Origin: Hansschlegelia beijingensis
GTDB taxonomy: Bacteria > Pseudomonadota > Alphaproteobacteria > Rhizobiales > Methylopilaceae
Reading direction: 5' to 3'
DNA: 64,000 nt
Assembly: GCF_014196425.1 (NCBI RefSeq)
Contig: NZ_JACIDR010000001.1
Coordinates: forward strand, 186,001-250,000
This document shows, one piece after another, positions 10,701 through 20,178 of this stretch. Position numbers and translations under genes: made by a program. The notes beneath the pieces are model-generated. The model searched no databases. It saw only the letters and a list, made by a program, of their open reading frames with translations, and was not told the DNA's origin. Every line of letters starts with the position of its first letter. Position 1 is the first letter of the stretch.

Positions 10701-11570
10701 ATGAAAGCGACCCTCGGCATCATCGGCGGCTCCGGCGTCTATGATCTGGCGGAACTCACCCGCGTCCGCGAACTCGACATCACGAGCCCCTGGGGCATGC
10801 CTTCGGCGCCGCCCAAGGAGGGCTGGCTCGGTGAGACCCGGGTGGTCTTCATGCCGCGGCACGGGGCCGGGCACCGGCTATCGCCGTCCGACATCAACTA
10901 CCGCGCCAACATCGACGTGCTGAAGCGGGCGGGCGTCACCGATCTGGTGTCGCTGTCGGCGTGCGGGTCCTATCGCGAGGATCTGCCGCCCGGGACCTTC
11001 GTTCTCGTCGACCAGTTCATGGATCGCACCTTCCGCCGCGAGACCTCGTTCTTCGGCGCCGGCTGCGTCGCCCATGTGGCGTTTTCGGATCCGGTCTCGC
11101 CCAACCTCGTCGCGCGGCTCGCGAACGCGGCCGTCGAGGCCGGAGCGCGGCATGTGGTGGGGGGGACCTATGTCTGCATGGAAGGCCCACAGTTCTCCAC
11201 CCGGGCGGAATCGCTGGCCTACAAGGCGATGGGGGCGTCGGTCGTGGGCATGACCAACATGCCCGAGGCGAAGCTCGCCCGGGAGGCGGAGATCGCCTAT
11301 GCGAGCGTCGCCATGGTCACGGATTACGACGCCTGGCGGCCGCACGAGGACGGGGTCGGGGTCGCCGAGATCCTCGAGGTGATGCGGGAGAACGGCGCGG
11401 TGGCGCGGCGCCTGATCGCGAGCCTCGCGGCCGCCTTCCCGGCGGAGCATGAGCCGTGCCCGATCGGGTCCGACCGGGCGCTCGATTTCGCTCTCGTCAC
11501 CGCGCCCGAGCATCGCGATCCGGCTCTGCTGGCGAAGCTCGACGCCGTCGCGGGCCGCGTGCTCGGCTGA
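10701..11570 (+). CDS. mtnP: S-methyl-5'-thioadenosine phosphorylase
   Basis: A 289-residue PNP/MTAP-type phosphorylase. It starts LGIIGGSGVYDL and has FMPRHGAGHRLSPSDINYRANI, SACGSYREDLPPGTFVLVDQF and GTYVCMEGPQFSTRAES, all typical of MTA phosphorylases. It cleaves methylthioadenosine to adenine and methylthioribose-1-phosphate for methionine salvage. The ATG has an excellent site (GGAGGGAG). No other salvage gene is adjacent. A 6-oxopurine specificity cannot be excluded from sequence alone. Confidence 0.9.
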   Translation: MKATLGIIGGSGVYDLAELTRVRELDITSPWGMPSAPPKEGWLGETRVVFMPRHGAGHRLSPSDINYRANIDVLKRAGVTDLVSLSACGSYREDLPPGTFVLVDQFMDRTFRRETSFFGAGCVAHVAFSDPVSPNLVARLANAAVEAGARHVVGGTYVCMEGPQFSTRAESLAYKAMGASVVGMTNMPEAKLAREAEIAYASVAMVTDYDAWRPHEDGVGVAEILEVMRENGAVARRLIASLAAAFPAEHEPCPIGSDRALDFALVTAPEHRDPALLAKLDAVAGRVLG

Positions 11571-11585
11571 CGGCGAGGCGGCGGC

Positions 11586-12059
11586 TCAGTCCGGTCGCCG
11601 CTCCACCAGAACCACGCTGGTGAATTCCAGGACCTCGACGCCGTCCTGATTGACCGCCGAGTTCCGGGCGCGCAGCACGCCCCAGCCGGGACGCGAGGCG
11701 CTCGGCCGCGTCTCCAGCACCTCGGTGAAATAGGTGATCCGGTCGCCGGCGTAGACCGGACGCTTCCAGCTCAGATTGGAGAAGCCCGGCGAGGGGCCGA
11801 CGCGGCCGACCGGAAGCCCCGCCGCGGTCCGCTCCTTCGCGAGCCGCGCCTGGAAGCCCAGCAGCAGCCGCATCCACACCGCGCAGGTGTGCCAGCCGGA
11901 AGCCGCCAGCCGCCCGAACGGGCCGGCGCGGCCGCCTTCCTCGGAGAGGTGGAAGGGCTGCGGATCATATCTGGACGCGAACCGGATGATGTCTTCCGCG
12001 GTGAACAGGTGCGAGCCGAGCTCGGCCTTGTCGCCGACGGCGTAATCCTCGAGATGCAT
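11586..12059 (-). CDS. MaoC-like hot-dog dehydratase
   Basis: A 157-residue single hot-dog protein. The hydratase-2 type active-site region is FASRYDPQPFHLSEE, followed by LAASGWHTCAVWMRLL. MaoC-like proteins hydrate enoyl-CoA or related acyl-CoA substrates; the substrate is unknown. It starts within the TGATG overlap of the upstream paralog, so the two once formed a coupled pair, perhaps a heterodimer. The upstream partner is frameshifted. Confidence 0.88.
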   Translation of the reverse strand: MHLEDYAVGDKAELGSHLFTAEDIIRFASRYDPQPFHLSEEGGRAGPFGRLAASGWHTCAVWMRLLLGFQARLAKERTAAGLPVGRVGPSPGFSNLSWKRPVYAGDRITYFTEVLETRPSASRPGWGVLRARNSAVNQDGVEVLEFTSVVLVERRPD

Positions 12060-12522
12060 CAGGCGGCGCTCCGGTCGCGGCGGCCGAGCATGACCGGGTT
12101 GACCTGGCGCATCGCGACGACGCCGTTCTGGTTGATGACCTCGAAGGCGAAGGTGACGAGGCCCATCTCCGGCCGCGACTTCGAGGGGCGCGTCGCCAGG
12201 GTCGTTCGCCGCACGCGCAGCCGGTCGCCGGCCCGAACCGGCGCCAGCCATTCGACGCTCTCGACGCCGGGCGCGCCCAACGAGGCCGCCTGGAGCAGCA
12301 TGTGCTCGCAGTTGATCCGCATCAGAAGGGCGATCGTGTACCAGCCCGAGGCGATCAGCTCGCCCAGCATGGTTCCGCGCGCGCCTCCTCGGAGAGGTGC
12401 ATGGGCTGCGGGTCGAACTCGCGCGCGAAGGCGACCATGTCCTCGCGATCGACGAGCCAGTCGCCATATTCGGCGACCTCGCCCGGCGCGAAATCCTCAA
12501 AGGTAAGCAGGGGCTCGGCCAT
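12059..12522 (-). pseudogene. MaoC-like dehydratase broken by a frameshift
   Basis: The 5' part (ATG at 12522) encodes MAEPLLTFEDFAPGEVAEYG and the motif FAREFDPQPMHLSEEA, then runs into TGA at 12355-12357. The 3' part in another frame (from 12370) continues seamlessly with MLGELIASGWYTIALLMRI and a hot-dog domain ending at 12059. The frame changes at a GCGCGCGCG run near 12374-12386; removing two bases or adding one restores a protein of about 154 residues parallel to the downstream paralog. It may be a genuine pseudogene, a phase-variable tract or a sequencing error. Confidence 0.8.
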
Positions 12523-12557
12523 CTTGCTCTCCGCAGCCGCGCCCCTTGCGGCCGCAG

Positions 12558-13655
12558 CTAGTTCGCGAACCGGAAGTGCAGCACGTCGCCGTCGGCGACG
12601 ACGTAATCCTTTCCTTCGAGCCGCATCTTGCCGGCCTCCTTCGCGCCTGTCTCGCCCTTGAGCGCGACATAGTCGGCGAACGAGATCGTCTCGGAGCGGA
12701 TGAAGCCCTTCTCGAAATCGGAATGGATGACGCCGGCCGCCTGCGGGGCCTTGGTGCCGCGCTCGATCGTCCAGGCGCGCGCCTCCTTGGGCCCCACGGT
12801 GAAGTAGGTGACGAGGCCGAGCAGCCGGTAGCCGGCGTTGATCAGGCGGTCGAGGCCGGTCTCATGCAGCCCCAGCGCATCGAGATACTCGGCGCGCTCC
12901 TCGGGCGGCAGCGTGGCGATCTCGCTCTCGATCCGGGCGGAGATCACGACGGCGACCGCGCCTTCCTCCTTGGCGCGCGCCTCGACCTGCGCGGAATAGG
13001 CGTTTCCGGTCGCGGCCGAGCCCTCGTCGACGTTCGCGACATAGAGCACCGGCTTGGAGGTCAGCAGGTTGAGGGCGGCGAAGGCCGCGCGCTCGTCGTC
13101 GGAGATCTTCGCGAGCCGCGCCGGCTTTCCGTCGCGCAGCAGCGGCAGCACCCGGTTGACGAGATCGAGCTGCTCCTTGGCCTCCTTGTCGTTCGAGCGC
13201 GCGCGCTTCTCGAGCGCCACGACCCGCTTCTCGAGGCTCTCGAGGTCGGCGATCATCAGCTCCGTCTCGACCGTCTCGGCGTCCGACAGCGGATCGATGC
13301 GGCCCTCGACATGGGTGATGTCGTCGTCCTCGAAGCAGCGCAGCACGTAGGCGATGGCGTCGACTTCACGGATATGGGCGAGGAACTGGTTGCCGAGGCC
13401 CTCGCCCTTGGAGGCGCCGCGGACAAGGCCCGCGATGTCCACGAAGGTGAGCCGGGTCGGGATGATCTGCGCGGACTTCGCGATCGCAGCGAGCTCCGTC
13501 AGGCGCGGATCCGGAACCGCGACCTCGCCGACATTCGGCTCGATCGTGCAGAACGGATAATTCGCGGCCTGCGCGGCGGCGGTCTGCGTGAGCGCGTTGA
13601 AGAGCGTCGACTTGCCGACGTTCGGCAGGCCGACAATGCCGCATTTGAAACCCAT
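12558..13655 (-). CDS. ychF: Redox-regulated GTPase/ATPase YchF (Obg family)
   Basis: A 365-residue YchF/OLA1 protein, the normal length. G1 is GLPNVGKST (residues 9-17), G3 DIAGLVRGASKGEGLGN, and the C-terminal TGS-like domain contains IHSDFEKGFIRSETISFADY. YchF binds ribosomes, prefers ATP, and influences stress responses. It lies downstream of pth and the L25 gene on the same strand, an order common in alphaproteobacteria. Confidence 0.96.
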   Translation of the reverse strand: MGFKCGIVGLPNVGKSTLFNALTQTAAAQAANYPFCTIEPNVGEVAVPDPRLTELAAIAKSAQIIPTRLTFVDIAGLVRGASKGEGLGNQFLAHIREVDAIAYVLRCFEDDDITHVEGRIDPLSDAETVETELMIADLESLEKRVVALEKRARSNDKEAKEQLDLVNRVLPLLRDGKPARLAKISDDERAAFAALNLLTSKPVLYVANVDEGSAATGNAYSAQVEARAKEEGAVAVVISARIESEIATLPPEERAEYLDALGLHETGLDRLINAGYRLLGLVTYFTVGPKEARAWTIERGTKAPQAAGVIHSDFEKGFIRSETISFADYVALKGETGAKEAGKMRLEGKDYVVADGDVLHFRFAN

Positions 13656-13709
13656 GGAACTCGCTCGTGACGTTCGGGAGATGGGGCGGCTTCTAGCACG
13701 CGCCGAAGA

Positions 13710-14318
13710 TCATGCGCGAGCTTCGCCGATCCTTTGCGGATTGGCGAAGCCTGCGGCCTCCATCCGGAGATGGACCTTGTTCTGGAAGCTCTCGTCCTCG
13801 TTCCGCGCCAGAAGCTCGGCGGCCTCCGCCACGGCGTCGGTCAGCCCGTCCACCCAGGGCTGCTCCGATTTGCCGAAGTCGTTCAGCACGTAGGAGAGCA
13901 CCGCGTCCCGGCCGGGATGGCCGATGCCGAGCCGCACGCGCTTGTAGTCATTGCCCATATGGGCGGTGATGGAGCGCAGGCCGTTATGGCCGGCGTTGCC
14001 GCCGCCGACCTTCACCCGGAGCTTGCCGGGCGCGAGGTCGAGCTCGTCGTGGAAGACAGCGAGATCGGACAGCGCGGCCTTGTAGAAGCGCGCGGCCTCC
14101 GCGACCGCCCGGCCGCTCTCGTTCATGTAGGTGCGCGGCTTCAGCAGCAGCGCCTTGACGCCCGCGATCGAGCCTTCGCACGCATCCGACTGGAAGCGCG
14201 CCCGCCAAGGGCCGAAGCCATGGCGGGCGGCGATCCGGTCGACGGCCATGAAGCCGATATTGTGCCGGTTCTTCGCGTATTTCGGCCCCGGATTGCCGAG
14301 GCCGACCAGGAGCAGCAT
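13710..14318 (-). CDS. pth: Peptidyl-tRNA hydrolase
   Basis: A 202-residue Pth. The N-terminus [20 protein letters not shown] holds the catalytic-site Asn and His, and [28 protein letters not shown] forms the rest of the active site. It frees peptides from stalled peptidyl-tRNA. It lies 25 bases after the L25 gene on the same strand, the usual rplY-pth pairing. Confidence 0.96.
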   Translation of the reverse strand: MLLLVGLGNPGPKYAKNRHNIGFMAVDRIAARHGFGPWRARFQSDACEGSIAGVKALLLKPRTYMNESGRAVAEAARFYKAALSDLAVFHDELDLAPGKLRVKVGGGNAGHNGLRSITAHMGNDYKRVRLGIGHPGRDAVLSYVLNDFGKSEQPWVDGLTDAVAEAAELLARNEDESFQNKVHLRMEAAGFANPQRIGEARA

Positions 14319-14343
14319 CGCGAGTGGCTCCGGCAGGTTCGCG

Positions 14344-15006
14344 TCAGCCCTCGGCGGGCTTCTCGCCTTCGCCGGCTTCCGCCTCGTCGGCGGACTCGGC
14401 TGCGGCCTCGGTCTCAGCCGGCTCTTCAGCCTCGACCGGGACGGTCGGAGCCGCGATCGTCGCGATCGTGAAGTCGCGATCGTCGATCGAGAAGGCGACG
14501 CCTTCCGGCAGCTTCACCGCGGAGGCGTGCAGGCTGTCGCCGATGTTCAGGCCCGCGAGATCGACCTCGATATGCTCCGGCAGATGGCCGACGTCGGTCG
14601 TCACCTCGACGGTGTGACGGACGATGTTCAGCACGCCGCCGCGCTTGAGGCCGGGCGCCTTGTCCTCGTTGAGGAAGTGCACCGGCACGTCGACATGGAC
14701 CTTGCTGGTGGCCGAGACGCGGAAGAAGTCCACGTGCAGCAGCGTGTCCTTCACGACGTCGCGCTGATAGTCGCGCGGGATCGCCCGCTCGACGCCGGCG
14801 CCCGTGTCGATCTCGAACACGGTGGTCTTGAAGCCGCCGGCGTGCAGCAGGCGGAACATCTCGTGGCCATCGAGCGCGATGCTGACGGGAGGCTTCTTGC
14901 CGCCATAGATGACAGCCGGAATCTTGCCTTCACGGCGAAGCGCGCGGGCGGCCCCCTTGCCGGCCTTCTCGCGCGCGACCGCCTTCAGGGGCTTGGTCGC
15001 AGTCAT
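14344..15006 (-). CDS. rplY: 50S ribosomal protein L25, CTC long form
   Basis: A 220-residue L25/general stress protein Ctc. It has the 5S-rRNA-binding N-terminal domain ([19 protein letters not shown]) and the beta-rich TL5-type C-terminal domain. The tail (about residues 190-220) is a low-complexity acidic Glu/Ala run, common in alphaproteobacterial homologues. It precedes pth on the same strand. Confidence 0.95.
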   Translation of the reverse strand: MTATKPLKAVAREKAGKGAARALRREGKIPAVIYGGKKPPVSIALDGHEMFRLLHAGGFKTTVFEIDTGAGVERAIPRDYQRDVVKDTLLHVDFFRVSATSKVHVDVPVHFLNEDKAPGLKRGGVLNIVRHTVEVTTDVGHLPEHIEVDLAGLNIGDSLHASAVKLPEGVAFSIDDRDFTIATIAAPTVPVEAEEPAETEAAAESADEAEAGEGEKPAEG

Positions 15007-15144
15007 ATCCGTTCTCCGAAATGAAATGGCCGCTCGCGACGAGCGGCCTGCCGCGGCGAACCCCTCCAGGGGTGTGGGACGCCGCGCGCGAGGCCATAGC
15101 CCAAAAACCGCCCCAAGACAATCAGGGCCTTGGGGATGACGCCG

Positions 15145-16077
<933 letters not shown>

Positions 16078-16273
16078 GCGACTTGTCCTGATATTTTCGC
16101 GTCCCGCAGCCTTGAGCATGCGGGGCCAAAGGGGCTCTGGGCTCTTAACAGCGATTCAAAACGGGCTCAACAAGCGCTGAGCCGCGGCCGGCCGCCGTCC
16201 GCCGGCAAAACCGCCGACATGGTTAGCCTCGAGCGCCTGTCGAGAACGTTGGCGGCCGCTCGCCGCGGGCGCT

Positions 16274-17083
16274 TCAGGCCAGCGTGATCGCGGCGATGAG
16301 CCGCCCGTAGTCCGGCTCCGCGCGATGGGTGGCGCGGCGGAAGCTGAAGAAGCGGGCTTCATCCGCATAGGTGTCGAGACCGAGATCGTCGACCTCGCCG
16401 ACGCCTGCCGCCTCCAGGCGCGCCACGACGAAGCCGCCGAGATCGAACAGCGCGTGCCCGGGCTTGCCGGAGGGGACGAAGAACCGCGCATTGCCCGGAT
16501 CGCCCGCGGTGAAGCGGGCGGCGAACTCGGGCCCCACCTCGTAGCTCGGCTGCCGGATGCACGGGCCGAGCGCCGCCGTGACGTCCTTGCGACGGGCGCC
16601 GAGCTCCTCCATGCGGACGAGCGTCGCCTCGAGCACGCCTCCGATGGCGCCCTTCCAGCCCGCATGGGCGGCCGCCACCACGCCGGACTTCGGATCGGCG
16701 AACAGGATCGGCCCGCAATCCGCGACCGTGACGGCGACCGCGAGGCCCGGCGTCGCGGTCGCGACCGCGTCGACATGCGGCGCCTCGTGGCGCGCCCAGG
16801 GCGCGGCGGCGATCGTCGCCTCCGCCGAATGCACCTGCCACGGCACGGCGAGACGTCCTGCAGAGAGCCCGAGCGCGGCCGTCATGCGCCGGCGGTTCTC
16901 CTGCACCGCATCCGGGTCGTCGTTCGACCCGAGTCCGCCGTTCAGGCTGGCGTAAAGCCCGGTCGAGACGCCCCCCTGACGGGTGAAGAAGGCGTGCCGG
17001 ACCCCCGCCAGCGCCGCCAGCTTCCGCGACTGCACGAAGACCGCAGCCTCGGTGGGGGGCTCGCTCAAGGCGGCGTCGGTCAT
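16274..17083 (-). CDS. pgeF: Purine nucleoside phosphorylase/laccase-domain protein
   Basis: A 269-residue member of the YfiH/PgeF (polyphenol oxidase, DUF152) family. Metal or active-site motifs are VPWQVHSA, TVADCGPILF and AAHAGWKGAIGG. Characterised members cleave purine nucleosides or are linked to peptidoglycan editing. The ATG at 17083 has GAGGAG seven bases upstream; an ATG at 17101 overlapping the upstream stop (ATGA) would add six residues. Last gene of lgt-methyltransferase-pgeF. Confidence 0.92.
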   Translation of the reverse strand: MTDAALSEPPTEAAVFVQSRKLAALAGVRHAFFTRQGGVSTGLYASLNGGLGSNDDPDAVQENRRRMTAALGLSAGRLAVPWQVHSAEATIAAAPWARHEAPHVDAVATATPGLAVAVTVADCGPILFADPKSGVVAAAHAGWKGAIGGVLEATLVRMEELGARRKDVTAALGPCIRQPSYEVGPEFAARFTAGDPGNARFFVPSGKPGHALFDLGGFVVARLEAAGVGEVDDLGLDTYADEARFFSFRRATHRAEPDYGRLIAAITLA

Positions 17084-17097
17084 GGCGTCGGCTCCTC

Positions 17098-18189
17098 TCA
17101 TGGGGCCGCGGGAGCGAATCCCGGCAGCGGTCCGAGCCGAGGATCGGCGAAGGCGAGCGCCTTGAACAGCGCCCCCATGCCGGTCGGCGCGCGATCGGTC
17201 AGGCGCGCGGCCGCCGCCTCGATCGCCGCGCGCTGCTCGTCCGTCGCCGCCCGGCGCAATTGCGCGGCGCGCTGGGGGAGGCCCAGTCGCTCGAGGAAAT
17301 CACCCTGGGGCAGCAGCTCCATGACGCTCGCGCCGGCAGCGGCGGCCGCGCGGGCGAGAGCGCCGAAATCCACATGGGCGGTGAGATCGGCCTCGCCGGG
17401 AGCGCAAAGCGGATCGACGTAGCGGTGGGCGCGCACCGCCTGCAGCGTGTCGCCGCCGGCCGCCCCTGCGCCGTAATCGATGGCGAGCGCCGCCCCGCCA
17501 TGCGCGGCGACATGGCGCGCGATCCGCGCGCCGATCACAGCCGCATCGGGGCAGATCTCGAGAACCGCGCCAGCCGGACTTTCCGGCAGCCGCACGTCGC
17601 GCGGCGCTTCCGGCGCCAGTCCGAAGACGAGGGAGCGCTCGGCCGAGAGCCCCACCAGCCGCTCACGCCAGCCCGCCTCGGTCCGAACGAACTGGCGGAC
17701 CGCAAGCGCGTCGAAGAATTCGTTGGCGACCACGAGCGCAGGGGCCGGGGTGGAGAGCGCTTCCTCGACCGTGGCGGCCCAGCGCGGCGGGACGGCCGTT
17801 TCGGCGAGAGTCCCGGCCTGGACATCTCTCAGCGTGGGACTGGTCTCGACCAGCACGACGTCGAGCGCGGCGCGGAACTCCGGAACCGCTTTCGCCGCGC
17901 GCAGCATGTCCGTCATCAGGGTGCCGCGGCCCGGGCCGAGCTCGACCAGGAGGACGCGCGCGGGGGAGCCCATCTGGCGCCAGACTTCGGCGCACCACAG
18001 GCCGATCAGCTCGCCGAACATCTGGCTGATTTCGGGCGCCGTGACGAAGTCGCCGCGCGGGCCGAACGGATTTCGGGTGACGTAGTAGCCGTGCGCCGGA
18101 TGGCCGAGGCAGAGCCCCATGTAGCGGGCGACGGTGATCGGGCCCTCGTGGGAGATCAGCTCGACGATCTCGCGCTCGAGCGCGGTCAT
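17098..18189 (-). CDS. Class I SAM-dependent methyltransferase, NDUFAF7/COG1565 type
   Basis: A 363-residue protein. The SAM fold shows VLLVELGPGRGTLMTDML, preceded by GDFVTAPEISQMFGELIGLW, the signature of the NDUFAF7 family, and VVANEFFDALAVRQFV. The mitochondrial member methylates an arginine of complex I subunit NDUFS2; a matching bacterial role in NADH dehydrogenase assembly is only inferred. It overlaps lgt (ATGA), so it is cotranscribed with it. Confidence 0.9.
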   Translation of the reverse strand: MTALEREIVELISHEGPITVARYMGLCLGHPAHGYYVTRNPFGPRGDFVTAPEISQMFGELIGLWCAEVWRQMGSPARVLLVELGPGRGTLMTDMLRAAKAVPEFRAALDVVLVETSPTLRDVQAGTLAETAVPPRWAATVEEALSTPAPALVVANEFFDALAVRQFVRTEAGWRERLVGLSAERSLVFGLAPEAPRDVRLPESPAGAVLEICPDAAVIGARIARHVAAHGGAALAIDYGAGAAGGDTLQAVRAHRYVDPLCAPGEADLTAHVDFGALARAAAAAGASVMELLPQGDFLERLGLPQRAAQLRRAATDEQRAAIEAAAARLTDRAPTGMGALFKALAFADPRLGPLPGFAPAAP

Positions 18190-19004
18190 GCGGCCGCGGG
18201 ACGCCTTGCCGCGTAGACCACCAGCGCGAGGCCCGCGAGCAGCATGGGGATCGACAGCAGCATTCCCATCGTCAGGCCGCCCGCCAGGAAGCCGATCTGG
18301 GCGTCCGGCTGGCGGAACTCCTCGCCGATGATCCGGGCGACCGCATAGCCGGCCGCGAAGGCGCCGGTGACCAGGCCGGGCCGCTTCAGGGCGCCCGATC
18401 GCGCCAGGATCTGGACCAGCAGGAACAGGCAGACCCCTTCGAGCGCCGCCTGATAGAGCTGGCTCGGATGACGGGGCTCCGGGCCGCCGCCCGGAAACAC
18501 CATGCCCCACGACACGTCGGTGGCCCGGCCATACAGCTCGCCATTGATGAAGTTCGCGATGCGGCCGAAGAACAGGCCGATCGGCGTCACCGCCGCCGCG
18601 AGGTCGAAGGTGGGCAGCACCGGCAGTTTTCGGGAGCGGGCGAACAGCGCGAGCGCGAGCGCCGCGCCGAGCAGGCCGCCATGGAAGCTCATGCCGCCGC
18701 GCCACAGCTTCAGCGCCTCGAGCGGCTCCTCGACGTAGAGCGCGAAGTCGTAGAACAGCACATAGCCGAGGCGCCCCCCGAGGATGACGCCGAAAGCGAC
18801 CCAGACAATGAGGTCGTCGACGTCGAGAGGCTTCGGATGGGCGGTCGCGCCCCAATACGCGTCGCGGCCGGCGATGCGCTTGGCGAGCCACCAGCCGATC
18901 AGCAGTCCGGCGATATAGGCGAGCGCATACCAGCGGATCACGAGCGGTCCGATCTGGAGCGCGACCGGATCGATCATCGGAAAGGCGATCGCGAACAGCG
19001 GCAT
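18186..19004 (-). CDS. lgt: Prolipoprotein diacylglyceryl transferase
   Basis: A 272-residue inner-membrane enzyme with about seven helices. Diagnostic motifs are GGRLGYVLFYD, GGMSFHGGLLG and RIANFINGELYGR (phosphatidylglycerol binding and catalysis), then RHPSQLYQA. It transfers diacylglycerol to the lipobox cysteine of prolipoproteins. The ATG at 19004 gives MPLFAIAFPMIDPV with GGAG upstream; longer in-frame starts are not needed. Confidence 0.95.
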   Translation of the reverse strand: MPLFAIAFPMIDPVALQIGPLVIRWYALAYIAGLLIGWWLAKRIAGRDAYWGATAHPKPLDVDDLIVWVAFGVILGGRLGYVLFYDFALYVEEPLEALKLWRGGMSFHGGLLGAALALALFARSRKLPVLPTFDLAAAVTPIGLFFGRIANFINGELYGRATDVSWGMVFPGGGPEPRHPSQLYQAALEGVCLFLLVQILARSGALKRPGLVTGAFAAGYAVARIIGEEFRQPDAQIGFLAGGLTMGMLLSIPMLLAGLALVVYAARRPAAA

Positions 19005-19140
19005 CGGACGCTCCGGAGGGACCGGCGCGTGATGGTCGAAGCCGCCCGGAGCGTCAAGCGCGCGTGGTCGCTTTCCCGTGTCGCCGTTCACGTTTGCCCA
19101 ACCGCCATCGGGCAATCTGACGTTCAGGGGGAGATCGACG

Positions 19141-20178
19141 ATGACGCGAGGCGGATTGCTCACCACGCTGGCGGCGGGATTGCTCGCCGGCGCCGGAACG
19201 CCGGCGGCGGCGCAGGACGTCGGCCCGTTGAAGACGTTCAAGGACTGGGTGGTCGGCTGCGACAACCTCAGGGCGTGCGTGGCGCTCGGGTCCTCCCCCG
19301 ACGAGGCGAAAACCGCCTATGTGAAGATCACGCGCGGCGCCGCCGCCGACGACGAGCCCACCGTCTCGTTTCATGTGGCGCCCGATGCGGAGCCGGCCGC
19401 GCCCGGTCTGTCGCTCGTTCTGGACGGGGCGGCGCCGACGCCGCTTCAGGCGGCGCTCGACGGCTCCTATGTCGTCGCCTCCCTCCCTGCAGGAAAGGCG
19501 CGCGAAGTCGCCTCCGCGCTGAAGCAGGCGAAGAGCCTCGCCGTGACCCTGAGCGACGGCGGCAAACTCGCCGGGTCGTTCAATATTTCGCTGTCGGGCT
19601 CTGCGGCCGCGCTCCTGTTCATGGATGACCGCCAGGGCCGGGTCGGAGGCGTCACGGCGCTCGCAAAGCCCGGCCCGGCGCCGGCCAGCTCCGTTCCGCC
19701 GGCGCCCCGTGCGCCGCTTGTGAAGGCGCTCGCGATGAAGGAGGTCGAGCAGCCCGACCCTCTACCGTCCGGGATCGGGAAGGCCAGCTCGGACGACTGC
19801 AAGGATGTCCCACCGATCGAGCTGCGTCTGGAAGGCGGCAAGGCGCTGTGGGGCGTGTGCACCTACCTGGCGGCCTACAATGGCGGCTTCCGGATGTGGC
19901 TCGCCGGCCCCGAGGGGGCGTCTCAGGTCAACTTCGCGCCGCCCGGCGAGAAACCCGACGACGCCGCCGAGCTGACCAATCCCTATCTGTCCGAGGACGG
20001 CCTCATCCTGAACGCCTTCGCGAAGGGGCGCGGCATCGGCGACTGCGGCGAGGCGACGTCCTGGACATGGGACGGCTCCGCGTTCCGGCTGGCGCGGCTG
20101 ATGCGCATGGAGGAGTGCCGCGGCGTGCCGCAGAGCGACTGGCCGGTGCTCTACCAGGCCGAGCTCGCGCGCGACTAG
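19141..20178 (+). CDS. DUF1176 domain-containing periplasmic protein
   Basis: A 345-residue protein with a Sec signal peptide (residues 1-27, ending TPAAAQD). The mature start GPLKTFKDWVVGCDNLRACVAL and the C-terminal GRGIGDCGEATSWTWDGSAF are typical of DUF1176. Six cysteines suggest disulfides. The ATG at 19141 has GGGGGAG upstream. Function is unknown. A second, divergent DUF1176 protein lies at 43194-44264. The TAG stop shares CTAG with the convergent antiporter. Confidence 0.88.
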   Translation: MTRGGLLTTLAAGLLAGAGTPAAAQDVGPLKTFKDWVVGCDNLRACVALGSSPDEAKTAYVKITRGAAADDEPTVSFHVAPDAEPAAPGLSLVLDGAAPTPLQAALDGSYVVASLPAGKAREVASALKQAKSLAVTLSDGGKLAGSFNISLSGSAAALLFMDDRQGRVGGVTALAKPGPAPASSVPPAPRAPLVKALAMKEVEQPDPLPSGIGKASSDDCKDVPPIELRLEGGKALWGVCTYLAAYNGGFRMWLAGPEGASQVNFAPPGEKPDDAAELTNPYLSEDGLILNAFAKGRGIGDCGEATSWTWDGSAFRLARLMRMEECRGVPQSDWPVLYQAELARD

